Part shown: positions 22,083 through 32,040 of the stretch, piece by piece | Position numbering within the stretch: the stretch's first letter is position 1 | Layout of the letters: each line of letters starts with the position of its first letter | Source of the DNA: Eutreptiella sp. 'Long Island Sound 2002' | Taxonomy: Eukaryota > Euglenozoa > Euglenophyceae > Eutreptiales > Eutreptiaceae | NCBI GenBank assembly: GCA_964036045.1 | Contig: OZ038378.1 | Location: forward strand, 141,452,765-141,516,764 | DNA length: 64,000 nucleotides | Reading direction: 5' to 3' | Made by a program: the position numbers and the translations under genes | Notes under the pieces: generated by a model | The model's database searches: none | What the model was told of the DNA's origin: nothing | Seen by the model: only the letters and a program-made list of their open reading frames with translations

Positions 22083-23905
22083 CGCAGATAATGCTTATGC
22101 ATGTGCAAAGTAGACAAAGCGTTGTCTCTTATTGTTTATCGACATGACGATCCTTTGTGAAATAACACCATATGTTTATGAGCAAGGTAAACTAGAAATA
22201 AGAGGGTGTTCTCAGTACTTTTTGCCTAATTAACAACCGCGGCACCAATAGCATCATGTCGTTTGTCCCATGTAGCATCTGGTCACCAACTGTTGACACC
22301 AAATGAATGCGACCATAAATTGAACTACGAACCAAATTAGGATACAGAACCTCTCAGCGCAGTGTCATATGCTAAATGAAATAAAACACCGCTAAAATCC
22401 ACGGGAGGGTGCATATTGAAACCAAAGCGGAAATATCACCAACCGGGCCTGAGACAAAAGGCTGAAACCAAGCAACAGTGTGGAGACAACACACTACTCC
22501 AACAACCCATCCGCCTCCATGAGCGCTAGTTCAATGTGCTCACGCATCCCATTTGGTATCCAATCCTCCCGTTATGCGTGCAATGCACATCGCATACTGT
22601 GCAGAATGTATGATCCACAATGTCCAAAATGTATGGCTTGTTCTTCTGCCCAAGACCACCTTGTTGTTTCACCAATAGCTTGGTCCCCTACTGATTACTA
22701 CCACCGCCACCGAGGCGGGGCAACTAGCAAATTTTACGTCTGCCCGCTTTCAGCAGCAGATAGGTTTTTTATCATTTCACCATTTTTATGGCAGCCGACC
22801 TTTCTCCATTCTCCATTCTCATGGCAGCATTGTATACAAGTGCACACATATCGTAAACCGTATGTTTCTTGCTGTGTTGGATGATAGTGCAAAACAAACT
22901 CATATCCTTTGAGGACAAATGGCACTTATACTTGCAATGACCAAACGCAACAATAGACACAGCGACGCAAGGTTGACTCTGTTGGGATGGAAAAGCTTTG
23001 ATAGAGTTTCAGTGCTGCACGGCAGGAGCATACTTTGCTCATGGTATAAGGTGTATAAGGTATGTGGTACAAGGTTGCTAATGGCATGAGAGGGCACTCC
23101 AACAACACCACAAACCAACCAAACCAAAAGATTTGAAGAAACAAAGTACTGTGGTGTGGAGTATGCAGACGGGTAAGCCAATTGTGTCCTTGCACAACAG
23201 CCCTTTGCCCCATGCCAAATCTCCATGTACCATGGTAAAAATCACCTGCTTCCTAAACAACAAGCGGAGGGGAGCGGTGGGTAACATGTGGCCAATGGCA
23301 GACTCAAGCTCAAGCCGATCAAGTTTTTCACAAGTTGCGTTGTGTCAATTGTGTGGAGATCTGGAAAGCCATGTGTTCTTCTGTTACAAAAAACATCTTT
23401 GCACGTGTAAGACGCCATTGGACATAGCTCTTGCACTCTTGCCCAGCTGGTGCTCTTGTTTCTTGTGTTCTTGCTTGGGGAACTTTTGCACCCTTCATAA
23501 TTGAGGTGTGAATATGGCAATGAAATTAGGTTGCTTCGGAGTTTGCGATTGAGTCAGTAAACTCCGGTGTTGAAAGGTCCCTCATTTGGTATCGGGCTTC
23601 TTCGACGAATTGCATAACATTGGAAACAAACAACGTGAGAGAAGCCTCGAGGTCTTGGGGTTTAGATTGGTGCAAAGTCTTGGGTTGTTTTCAGTCAGTC
23701 AATTTCAATCAACTTGAAGGTTGTATAGCAAGTGACAATGTGCTGTGTAACAAGTTGCATGAGTAGCGCTTGCAGCCGATAGGGCCATGTTGGTCGTTTA
23801 ATGGCAACACAATTATGTTTCCCCTTGAGGCGATGATGAATATGGAAGACAAATATTTGTATGGCCACCACAAGGATGTCGTCCGGTTGGAGTCATGGGG
23901 CTTGA
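22083..23905. other. Intergenic or decayed DNA, no confident gene
   Basis: Lower-GC DNA with short ORFs on both strands. The minus frame 23520-23242 (ELCPMASYTCKDVFCNRRTH) and the frames at 22.7-22.96 kb look like protein debris with several cysteines but have no recognised domain. No RNA gene seen. Confidence 0.35.
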
Positions 23906-23914
23906 TGGAGGAGG

Positions 23915-24036
23915 ATCTGGATTGGCGGTGGATTGGTGGTGGACTGGCGGTGGATTGGTGGTGGATTGGCGGTGGATTGCCGGCGGATTGGCGGTGGATT
24001 GGTGATGGATTGGTGGTGGATTGGTGGTGGATTGGT
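23915..24036. repeat. 12-bp minisatellite (GGATTGGTGGTG-like)
   Basis: About ten units of GGATTGG[T/C]GGTG with single-base changes. The period is a multiple of three, so both strands stay open (Trp-Ile-Gly-Gly on plus, Ile-His-His/Arg-Gln-Ser on minus). Confidence 0.9.
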
Positions 24037-24110
24037 GCCTTACGCGTTTTCATGCCTTGCGCACAAAGGTAAAAAGGATGACTTTGCGGCCCACTTCCTC
24101 TGACCCCCGC

Positions 24111-25207
24111 CCCCGGGTGTGCAACGAACAATATGGTCCAGATTAATACGGTCCGAGCGGCAATGTTCATTGGACACGCCGTTTCGTGCACACGGCAATA
24201 TTGTGAAACGGCTGTGACACGTCCCTAGGCACAAGATACCCAGCCCATTCAAAGCACAATGCGGTGGAGGTCTGCAATTAGCACTTTTCAGAGTAGAAAC
24301 CCTTGTGGCGGTCCCGCTTCATGTGGAAAAGCTAAACACGCTCCCCGGGCTTGGGGCCCTTCTTGTTCTTGGCACGGGCAGAAGTGGCAGCCCGATCCGG
24401 CTCAGGAACCTTGGAGCCGGACAGATTTGATGGGACAACATTGTCCTCCATCACATCATGGGTTAGGTATAGGGTGTTCTCAAAAACATGCCACAAACAC
24501 CACACCCCACACCCTGCCATGGCCCAAATCAAAAGCCCCAGTGGTCATCAATGTCAATATCGGGGCCATCCACACCACTACTATCATCGGAGTCACCTGA
24601 ACCATCCGTATCAGGTTGTGACCCATCATCAGAGTCAGACTTAGGATTATGGTTATGAAAGAACTCCGTGTCTTCCAATTGGGACAGTTTCAAACCACTT
24701 GGAAAATGGGCGGTGCGGCATGCTTCATGGATAGCATCATCCGTAATGGCCACAAAAGCACGCACAACCCAATTTGCAACTTTTTTGAGAGACGGTTGCG
24801 GTACGGGCCCCCTTTTCTTGGTCTGGCCTGTGATGTTTTCTTCCGCCCACATTGCACACTCCTCCTCCAACACCCCTTTGAACGTGCCGGTTTGAGACGC
24901 ACCACATCCCCTAGAATCACAGCTTGCTCACCCTCCTCATTATTTCCCCACTTCAGCCCTCGTGCTCTGCCACTTCGACGAGACTTTCCGTTAGCGCAAC
25001 AAAACGGTGTGGGGGACACCATTCCCTCACAACCTGCTTTACAAATTTGCCCACCAATACCGCAAGATACATCACCACAACCCCTCATTTCCCCCAAACC
25101 TTTCTCCTCAAACTGCGGTCTTGGAGCCTGGTACCCAATTAAGTGCCTAATTAATTTGGTCCCAAGTTAATACGGTCTGAATGGAAGTGTTCGTTGGACA
25201 CCGGGGG
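24111..25207 (-). mobile_element. ~1.1-kb pogo/Tc1-type DNA transposon remnant
   Basis: Near-identical inverted ends bound the region: CCCCGGGTGTGCAACGAACA at 24111-24130 on plus and CCCCGGTGTCCAACGAACA at 25207-25189 on minus (one indel, one mismatch). An internal relative of the end (TGTTCATTGGACAC) lies at about 24165-24178. Inside, the minus strand carries the C-terminal part of a DDE-type transposase. The element is short for an autonomous copy, so it is probably internally deleted. Target-site duplications were not identified. Confidence 0.6.
24529..24895 (-). pseudogene. DDE transposase C-terminal fragment (pogo-like)
   Basis: The minus-strand frame reads PVPQPSLKKVANWVVRAFVA, then ITDDAIHEACRTAHFPSGLK, then an acidic Asp/Ser tail (SDSDDGSQPDTDGSGDSDDS). 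In CENP-B/pogo/Tigger-type transposases the domain ends with a helix of the form V-x-W-V-x-x-A-W...I...I..SF..CGI followed by an acidic tail; this frame fits that pattern. The catalytic DDE part would lie upstream in an overlapping minus frame (about 25.1-24.87 kb, NEEGEQAVILGDVVRLKPAR) that is one frame off, so the gene is frameshifted and truncated. It lies inside the inverted ends of the element at 24111-25207. Confidence 0.5.
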
Positions 25208-26211
25208 GGGGGGATTATTTTGGGATTGCGGTGGCCATCATTTGGGGCCTCTGGAGCCCAAGGGGCCCGTGGTGCATGGGACCCACCAACCCACTCCTCT
25301 TGACATTCATAAACCATACCCACCAACCCGCTCCTCCTGCAAACGAAGAGCGGCTTGATGTAGGTTGGCCTACAGGCGTAAGCTACCCTAGGCACTGGGG
25401 TGTCCCTGAGTCGGAAGGGAATTAGAAGGGCTCGGTGGTGCCTGAGGTGTCCACCTCGATCCCTACCATTGTCTGCCCGCCTAATGCCCTAGACGTGCCT
25501 GTGGGGTGCTGACATGCGGCGGCAGCACAGGGTTGCATCCACACTCAATATATCTGCTACTGCTGCTTGCTCTTCTTGTTGACACGCACTTATTTGCTGT
25601 GCATAGGTGCTGCACACTGGCGCTACTGTCGGGCCTACCACTCTCCTCCCTCAGGAGCACAATGCAGATGCAAGATTGCATGCCACGAAGCAGAAGCACA
25701 CAGCCAATGATCGTCCGGAGGGACAAGTAGTGCCAGTGCAATGCCCTGACACAGGGCCATCTGGATGGGGGTGAGAGCTGCAGCGGTTCCCTTCCAAGAG
25801 TGCTTCAGCTGTTCTGGTAGGCCCAGAGACAGACCACGAGGGACTTTGGCAGCCCAGGTCCACGCCCGAAAACATGTGCTTGCCAAACCTGGGGTGGGGT
25901 GGGGGGGAGGGGGTTCCATAAAGTCTGGTCGGTTACCATGCAGCACAACCGGTGTCCAGTGCCATGTCTTTGTATGACGATTTTGTTGGTCGAGGCCAGT
26001 CCCGGGGCTGTGTGCATTGGGTGGGGGAGGGTCCGCCAGTCGATACAAAGTGTCCGCCAGTCGATACAAAGTATCCGCCAGTCGATGTAAAGCATTCCCG
26101 AATCAGACACCATTGCCCCCTTGGGCCCCTGCTTCTTAAAGTGCAACAACACAAACTTGACGTCAATCAATCCGAAACTCAGCTAAGCATTCCCAAGGCC
26201 CTGAGGTGAAT
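25208..26211. other. Intergenic; short triplicated motif
   Basis: A G9 run follows the transposon end. A 21-bp unit (CCAGTCGATACAAAGT plus its neighbours) is present three times at 26035-26097. The minus frame at about 25.63-26.07 kb includes a hydrophobic stretch (MALCQGIALALLV) and might hold a downstream exon of the phosphatase gene, but this is not supported well enough to annotate. Confidence 0.35.
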
Positions 26212-26694
26212 CTAGACAGGCACATACATCTTGGACGTCAGGTGCAGGACCGCGCCCATATTGCCCCGCTGCCCGCAGTAGTTGCTGGCGCTGAAGATGG
26301 ACACCAACTTGCCGCCGTGAACGCACATGTGCCCTTTGCCCGTGACCTCATGGGACCGGATCACCAGCTGCAACTTGTTATCGCAGAGGAACTGCTGCGT
26401 GACGTCCGGGCCGAACTGGGCCGTTGTGGGCCCGCGGCGGCCCTGGAACCGCCCGAGCTGCTCGCACGGGTCCGACCACAGCAGGTCCCACAGGATGGTC
26501 TCCTGCAGCGTGACCGGCTTCGCGGGCAGAGGGCCGCACGGCAGGTCGCGCAGCTGGTTCAAGGTGACGGCCACGCGCGGTAGACCCCCGTGCACCACAA
26601 AGTACCGGTCCGCCACTACGACGGCGATGGGCATCAGGTGGAAAACTTGCTGAAAGAGGTCCAGCATGTGCTCACTGCCAAACTTGTGCCGCAC
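26212..26694 (-). CDS. PPEF/PP7-like Ser/Thr phosphatase, 3' catalytic exon
   Basis: This is the second half of a PPP-family metallophosphatase domain. The exon starts after a TTTCGCAG acceptor, reading VRHKFGSEHMLDLFQQVF. Family motifs follow in order: YFVVHGGLPR (metal-binding His), ILWDLLWSDP, LVIRSHEV (metal-binding His) and LVSIFSASNYCG. FSASNY rather than FSAPNY, with RGNMGAVLHL after it, is typical of the PPEF/RdgC group. Known role: Ser/Thr phosphatases, often calcium-regulated through C-terminal EF-hands. Here a stop follows eight codons after GAVLHL, but a GTATGT donor lies just before it (exon end 26228 if used). C-terminal exons may therefore exist at lower coordinates. It joins in phase 0 to the exon at 27683-27940. 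Confidence 0.85.
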   Translation of the reverse strand: MRHKFGSEHMLDLFQQVFHLMPIAVVVADRYFVVHGGLPRVAVTLNQLRDLPCGPLPAKPVTLQETILWDLLWSDPCEQLGRFQGRRGPTTAQFGPDVTQQFLCDNKLQLVIRSHEVTGKGHMCVHGGKLVSIFSASNYCGQRGNMGAVLHLTSKMYVPV

Positions 26695-26903
26695 CTGCGA
26701 AACAACACCGACGAGCTTGAGGTGCAGTGAACTCGGTCTTGCAGAGAGCAGCCCTTCATTCAACAAGAAATTTCGCTGATACGTACAGTTCTATCGGATA
26801 ATTACTGTAATGAATAATTATCAGAATAATATCTTTGTCGCATCATTATTATCTTATATCAATGGCATCAATCTTATTGTTGTTATTGCTATACATGCAT
26901 ACA

Positions 26904-26939
<36 letters not shown>

Positions 26940-27682
26940 CATATGTTATGTTACATATTGTTTTATTAATAACATTATATTACATCATATTGTATTATTA
27001 TTATTATTATTACTATTATTACTATTATTATTGTTATCATTATTATCATTATAATTATTATTGTTCTTAGTATTATCATCATTATCATTACTAATTGTAT
27101 TAATTGATTATATTATCAATATCGTTATTTTTTGAACAGCATTCTAGTAGTATATTGTGATCATAATAATACTATCATTTATCATTACATATACTACAGA
27201 GAGCATGTCTGTATGCCTCTGCCGACAGAAGCTCCACCACGAGCAGTTAGTACACCGACCACCATTATCCCCCCCCCCCCGGACGCTGCCGGAAAGAGGT
27301 GTCCAATGCAAGTTGCACGCAGTTGTTATTGTCAGTGGTCATGGTGGACCGCAGGTACCTGTCGGTCGCACAAGGGGGACGGAGTGGTAGCCTATGCGGG
27401 CTCCCCAACGGACACTGAGGCAGTGTGGCTCGGGTTTCGGGTGAGCGAAAAAAAGGTCCTTGTGGTCGCTTGACTGGGTGCCAACCGACGGCGGTTGGCG
27501 GTCAACCCACGGCACTTGGCACTCAACTGACGGCAAGCGGAGCGTGACCGACAACGGTTGGCAATCAAAGGACAGCAGTCGGCAGGCACGCCGACGGTGC
27601 ACAAGGTGCGGGATCGGGGGGGGGGGGGGGGGTCATCGTTCTCAGGGATCCCGACTTGCCATGGCGTGGTGCTGTGGCGCAC
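26695..27682 (-). other. Phosphatase intron with simple repeats
   Basis: The intron lies between GAG|GTGCGC (donor at 27682-27681) and TTTCGCAG|GTG (acceptor at 26695). It holds the CATA and TTA/TTG microsatellites at 26.9-27.1 kb and a G17 run near 27616-27632. Removing it joins ...FANE to VRHKF, which restores the family sequence. Confidence 0.75.
26895..27135. repeat. (CATA)n and (TTA)n AT-rich microsatellite block
   Basis: About eleven CATA units, then TA-rich sequence and degenerate TTA/ATT/TTG units, all inside the phosphatase intron. It is the most AT-rich block of the window. Confidence 0.9.
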
Positions 27683-27940
27683 CTCGTTCGCAAATCCGAA
27701 GCGGCCATTCAGACTCACGTCCTCGTGATTCCCTCGGTTGCAGTGCACGAAGTCCCGGTACACCAGCTTCAAGGCCATGACCAGCAGGAACACCTCCACC
27801 CCGTAGGCCCCACGGTCCACGAAATCCCCGTTGAATATGTACTGGGTTTTGTCGGAGGGAAGGCCGTGCTTTTGGAGGATGTACAACAGGTCGGCCAGCT
27901 GCCCATGCAGGTCCCCCACGATCAAGAGCTTGGCACCCTC
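27683..27940 (-). CDS. PPEF/PP7-like Ser/Thr phosphatase, 5' catalytic exon
   Basis: Encodes the first half of the PPP catalytic domain: LLIVGDLHGQ (metal ligands D and H), ILQKHGLPSD, YIFNGDFVDRG (metal ligand D) and NRGNHE (N and catalytic H), then GRFGFANE before the donor GAG|GTGCGC. The GLPS...FNGDFVDRG wording is characteristic of PPEF. The acceptor is tandem: TAG|GAG|GGT. Use of the second AG gives ...PAPEGAKLL at the junction with the upstream exon, use of the first adds one Glu; the second fits PPP proteins better. All metal-binding residues visible in this half are intact. The frame that continues past the donor into a G17 run is intronic. Confidence 0.88.
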
Positions 27941-28839
27941 CTACGGACGATCAGGGCAGCTGGGACCCCCCTCGGGTCGACCTGTTTCGCCTCGTTTCGC
28001 CCTCAGGTACCCCGATTCACTCCGAATCACTCTGATTCAGCCGCAAACACAACCTGCCCACCCAAATCTCGTACGTCGTAGCTCTGCACACTTGTCATCC
28101 ATACCCCGCTCCTGAGCCCACTCCCCACCTCTGCCAACACTTTGACACCCGATGATACCTGTCGGGCGGTGGGCGCTCTCGCGTACGCGGCCGTGCTCCC
28201 TCCCCCACTGTGGGCTCGCTGCGTGACGCGCGTTGCTCTGTGCACGCCCGCCAGCGCCACTGGTATCGCACGGACGGGCCCTGCCATGCACCTGACTCAC
28301 TCTCCTTGAAGACCACTCTGCCCGATCGTCCTGTGATCGGACAGAGCCATCGATTGGCCACGCTGCAGACCTCGTCCGGGCGGGGGGGGGACGGGGGTCC
28401 GAACACGCCCTCGCCTTCCAACGACAACGGCAGCCGAGAACCGTGTGGCGACGCAACGGGGCATTCGGCACAAGGGCAGCCCGTCGGCACTCGGGCATCC
28501 CCCGGTGAACGACCGCGCTGAGCTCACGTGAATCCGCGGAACTGCCTATGGCCCGTTGGTGGGTTTGTTCGTGCGAAAAATTCAGGTTGCAGCAACGGAG
28601 AAGAGTGCCTCGGGCCCTGGGGCGCGGCTGCACTGCGCGGGCACTGTGAGGGGCATCGGCGCCCCGTGGACAGTGAAGTGACGTCGAAAGGCCGGTCGGT
28701 TAGTCGCCGACCGGCAACGCGCCGCTTGCCCGCAAAACCGCCGCCTCGGGTCGACCATTTCGTTGGGGACGCAAAGAGAAGCCCCGGGTCTCTCTATCCC
28801 GGTCTCTGGAACGCGAACGACGCCCCTACGCAGACCCTT
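27941..28839 (-). other. Intron region of the phosphatase gene
   Basis: GC-rich, with open frames on both strands but no recognised domain. It lies between the catalytic exon and the exon at 29.09-29.4 kb, so it is probably intronic. Confidence 0.5.
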
Positions 28840-29068
28840 CCAGGCCTTTGCTTAGTGATACTGGGGGGGGGGGGTCAAATTGGCCCCCCGGGATTTTGGC
28901 TGACCCACCCACCCACCCACATCAGAAAATTTTTCCTCAGGAAAAAAATGAAATTTATCAAAGGGGCCCGAACTTGGAGGTCGATTTTAGGTACACAAAC
29001 TTTTTTTTGGCCTCTGACCCCCCCCCCCCCCCGGTATAGTATCAACCAGCCACTAAGCAAAGGCCTGG
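28840..29068. mobile_element. 229-bp MITE-like element with 18-bp perfect inverted ends
   Basis: CCAGGCCTTTGCTTAGTG at 28840-28857 is repeated as its exact reverse complement at 29051-29068. G11 and C16 runs lie just inside the ends. The body contains CCCACATCAGAAAA, GGGGCCCGAACTTGGAGGTC and GATTTTAGGTACACAAACTT. The body recurs in inverted orientation at 34.17-34.29 kb, and the right end alone recurs at 12.14 kb, so this is a dispersed family. It has no coding capacity and sits in an intron of the phosphatase gene, 22 bp from a splice donor. Confidence 0.8.
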
Positions 29069-29089
29069 ACCCCTCCCCACACCAGTGAC

Positions 29090-29425
29090 CTCAGGTGCCG
29101 GGACGTCCACAACGCGGGGCACGCCCTTGAAGTAGCTGCGGGCGTGCACCAACAACTGCGCCGCGTACTTCGGGTGCAGCACGACGTCGGGTTTGAGGAG
29201 CAGGTGCTCGTGGAGCAGCTCCGCCGTGCGCTCGCACGGGGGGTGGGGCAGATGGGGGCCCAGGTACAGGTCCAGGTCATCGATGGGGCGCTGGAGGGTG
29301 TTCTGCAGCCAATTCCACTGGGCCGTGAGGCGCCGCTGGTCGGACGTCATGTGTGTGGCCTTGAGGAACAGCTCCAACTGCGAGTCCATCTCCATCGAAT
29401 TGAGGGATTCGCGTTCCCTTGGAAG
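29090..29425 (-). CDS. PPEF/PP7-like phosphatase, exon before the catalytic core
   Basis: The minus strand reads MEMDSQLELFLKATHMTSDQ, then WNWLQNTLQRPIDDLDLYLG, LLLKPDVVLHPKYAAQLLVH, and FKGVPRVVDVPAPE directly before a GAG|GTCACT donor. A helix-rich segment ending in P-x-V-V-x-V-x-x-P immediately before the metallophosphatase core is the standard PPP layout, and the phase-0 join to 27683-27940 is exact. The 5' boundary is uncertain. A long pyrimidine tract on this strand precedes TTCCAAG|GG near 29425, which would suit an acceptor, and an in-frame ATG lies at about 29395. The donor abuts the right end of the MITE-like element. Confidence 0.7.
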
Positions 29426-29429
29426 GGGA

Positions 29430-29605
29430 TAGCGAGGGGGGGGCAGAGGCAGAGAAAGAGGGAGAGGCAGAGAGTGAGGGAGAAGGAGATGAGAGGGGGA
29501 GAGGGGGGATGCAGAGGGAGAGGGGAGGGAAGCGGGCTGCGAGGGACAGCGGAGGGTGAGCGTTGCACAGAGAAGGAGAGGGGGGCGGAGTAGGCAGCGG
29601 CGAAG
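29430..29605. repeat. Purine-rich tract (GAGGGA/GGCAGA)
   Basis: About 170 bp of almost pure purine on plus (pyrimidine on minus), with GAGAGGCAGAG-type units. On the transcribed minus strand it probably serves as, or expands, a polypyrimidine tract upstream of the phosphatase exon. Confidence 0.8.
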
Positions 29606-30036
29606 GTCCGGAATGTACGAGAGCTCGCCCTTGCTTTGATTTCCACTGCCATCCCAGTGCAAGAGGCGTGCGTCAATCAACGGGGTGTCGATTGCAGCGC
29701 GGTGCTGAATGGACGGCTGGGGCTGCTCTGTACATTCTTCCGGGGGGCGCTTCGGCATAACGGGAACAGGATCAGGCCTGGGGAGAGTAAATCAGGGGCG
29801 GCCCCCTGGGCCCCAGAGTTGGGCGTGAACAGCAACATCGTATTGCGGTCAGGGTTCGTCTGCATGTCCCTCCCGATCGCGACATTCGGGGTTGTCTTCT
29901 TTGCGTTTTTCCTTCACGGCCCTCGTTGTGAAGCAAATAGTGACCGCGTTTGTCGAATGCAGGTAGGACTCGATGATAACGGAAACCCGTTTTTTCGGGC
30001 TGAGATTTGCAATTCGGGTGAAAGGCCGTGGCACTG

Positions 30037-30145
30037 GTGCTGCTGTTGTTGCTGCTGTTGCTGCTGTTGTTGGTGCTGTTGTTGCTGCTGTTGCTGCTGT
30101 TGCTGTTATCGCCGTTGCTGTTGTTGCCGTTGTTGTTTCATTTTA
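30037..30145. repeat. (CTG/TTG)n trinucleotide repeat
   Basis: About 36 CTG, TTG and CCG triplets. Frames give Leu, Cys or Val/Ala runs on plus and Gln, Asn or Ser runs on minus. Confidence 0.92.
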
Positions 30146-30194
30146 TCAGTCTCCGCCAGGGAAATCCGAGCAATCTGGGGGATGGGGGCATATC

Positions 30195-30505
30195 ACCCAC
30201 AACGAAGGCCAAGCACCTTGCCCTTATGGGAACAAATCCCCGAGGGGCCTCGTGCCTCCGTCTGTCCACGCGAGGGCAACAGCGGCAAGTCTCGGTTCGG
30301 TTGAAATGATTTCTTCGGGTTAAGCCGGACCTGCGGTGGTATTCGCTGACAGAACACAAGAAGACAGCCGAGCAGGTCAATGTAAATTGTGGTCTCGAAT
30401 GCATGAGACGACTCTAAAAAACCTTCAAAGCCCAGCTCTCCCAGTGTTTTTGCCGTTTCCTCACCTTCTTCCCCTGATGTAGACTGCTGCTGACCACTCT
30501 GCCCA
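30195..30505 (-). CDS. Possible small exon, minus strand
   Basis: After a CTACATCAG acceptor the frame reads GEEGEETAKTLGELGFEGFL, then ESSHAFETTIYIDLLGCLLV, with balanced composition and a hydrophobic C-terminal part. It lies between the 31.4-30.5 kb ORF and the phosphatase exon on the same strand and could belong to the same transcript. No family recognised. Confidence 0.3.
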
Positions 30506-30542
30506 CATCGCCCGCCTGAGCCCTGCACAGACTCGCACATAC

Positions 30543-31450
30543 ATCTCGCATTCTAACTTCTCCCAATCCAGCGCCCAGTCGTTCCCGGTCCGCGGCGACG
30601 AGTCACCGAGTGACCCCTGCCGTCGGGCACACGCCTCCGCGGTGCGCAGGTTCACGGGCGGAACACCGGCTTCTGCAGTCGGTCGGATTGCGCGCTTCGC
30701 GGTCGGCTCGTCGGGAACACGGGGGTGTTCGGGCCGCAGCTCGGCGCTTGCATCGGCAGCGCCGCCGTCTGTCTCCCGGTCAGAGGCCTTGAACGACGGA
30801 CGTCGCCGCAGCTGCGCGTGCGCGCCGGGGTCCGTGGCCCCCGGCATGGACCGGAGCTTGGTCAGCGCGTCCATCGACTGCTTCCGTCGCGCGCGCGCCT
30901 CCACTTTGCGCGGCGCCGCGTTCGTGCAGGGCAGCGAGCTGCGGCCCCGCGGGGCCCCGCCTCGGATCTCCTGCAGAGAAGGCTCTTCCTTGGCGTGGAT
31001 GCCCATGCTGCGCCGCTGGGACATGAAAAGCGCGAATCGCGACTCCCGCCGCCCGGCGGTGCCCGCCGCAAGCCTTGGGTAGCCCGGCGCTGCGTCTTGC
31101 CGACCATCATCTCCCAGGGCACCCTCCTCGGCCTCAAGGGGACACACGCCTCCGGGATCATGTGCACGCTCAGCACGCTCCATCTCCCCGGGTGGCAGGC
31201 ATTTGGAAGGCCATGGAGCACTGCCCGGAGGGAAAGTGCGGGACGCAGAGGGCGCTGGGGCCGGCCGGCAGCCTGGAGGGTGTGCCCTGCCCTGACATCT
31301 CGCGTCCTTCCGAACACTCTTCCGGAATCGTGACCGCTCGACTTTGTCCGCAACCACTTCCCCAAGCCTGTCTTCGCTTTGCCACGTTGCATAAGACCAG
31401 GTGTAGGGGGAAGCCATGCAGCGCACGCACTGCGCAGCGCACCGCCCTTG
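30543..31450 (-). CDS. Possible Arg/Ser/Ala-rich exon upstream of the phosphatase
   Basis: A long minus-strand open frame (about 300 codons outside its repeat-derived start). It contains basophilic-kinase-type sites (SQRRSMG, RRKQSMDAL, RRRPSFKAS), an acidic Ala/Glu-rich part and the end NDWALDWEKLECEM, followed by a GTATGT donor near 30542. High GC makes open frames likely by chance, and the opposite strand is also open over part of it (30725-31333). In favour are the consistent charge pattern, the donor and the position upstream of the phosphatase on the same strand. If coding, it could be a phosphorylatable N-terminal region. The 5' end runs into module A/CA repeats, which are not part of it. 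Confidence 0.33.
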
Positions 31451-31643
31451 CACAACGGGGGGCTTCCTCATTCTCTGGTTTTGTCCTTGCGCAAGGGAAC
31501 CTGCAAATGCTTCGAGTCTGCCTGCAGTCTTGTGACGAAATTCAACCAAAATGAACTCGCTGCAATGACCCTCTTGTCGCGAAAGCCTTGGACCCAGACC
31601 AACAAAGTGGCATACAAGGGGTAGTGATGGGTGAACGTGTGTC

Positions 31644-31654
<11 letters not shown>

Positions 31655-31674
<20 letters not shown>

Positions 31675-32040
31675 TGACGCCCAAATCTTTCAAATCATGC
31701 TCAAACTGCGAGGTTCAACAATGATGCGACAAGAACATGAGTTCTTTCGTTCGGTTGCCCTGTCGCCGGGCTTCAGGAACCAGGTTGAGATGACACGCAA
31801 CATGTGTGTGTGTGTGTGTGATCTGTACTTTTAGAGGTAGATCCTTGTGCAGTGCTGGGCGGGACGCCCCATTTGGCTCAGGTCTGCTGAGGCCTCTGTG
31901 GAATGTTGGACCCCCCCCTTCTGAGGAATCAGAAGCTCTGTGGTTGGCTGGTTAAGTATCCAGAGTGTTTGCTCTCCCATGCCTCGTCAGAAAAAGCGGG
32001 CGGGCGACGTCCTCGGCTTTGGTCTCCTCCAGCCCCTGTG
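31655..32040 (-). repeat. Modules A and B joined by TG tracts (copy)
   Basis: TG tract, then module A (GACGCCCAAATCTTTCAAAT through about 31800), a second TG tract (31803-31819), then module B (ATCTGTACTTTTAGAGGTAG to about 32035). Module B matches 9191-9415, module A matches 10663-10805 and 21469-21545. The order A then B differs from 9.1-10.8 kb, where B comes first and the ORFs lie between them. Confidence 0.8.

Noticed and set aside
26810-27070. Tyr-rich plus ORF
   Set aside because: It is a translation of the TTA/ATT microsatellite inside the phosphatase intron.
28027-28633. Minus ORFs of 198 and 131 codons as phosphatase exons
   Set aside because: They overlap in different frames, are GC-driven, and contain no PPP sequence; the exon at 29.09-29.4 kb joins directly in phase to the catalytic exon.
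29636-30323. 222-codon plus ORF with Cys and Val runs
   Set aside because: The middle is the CTG/TTG repeat and the ends have no domain.
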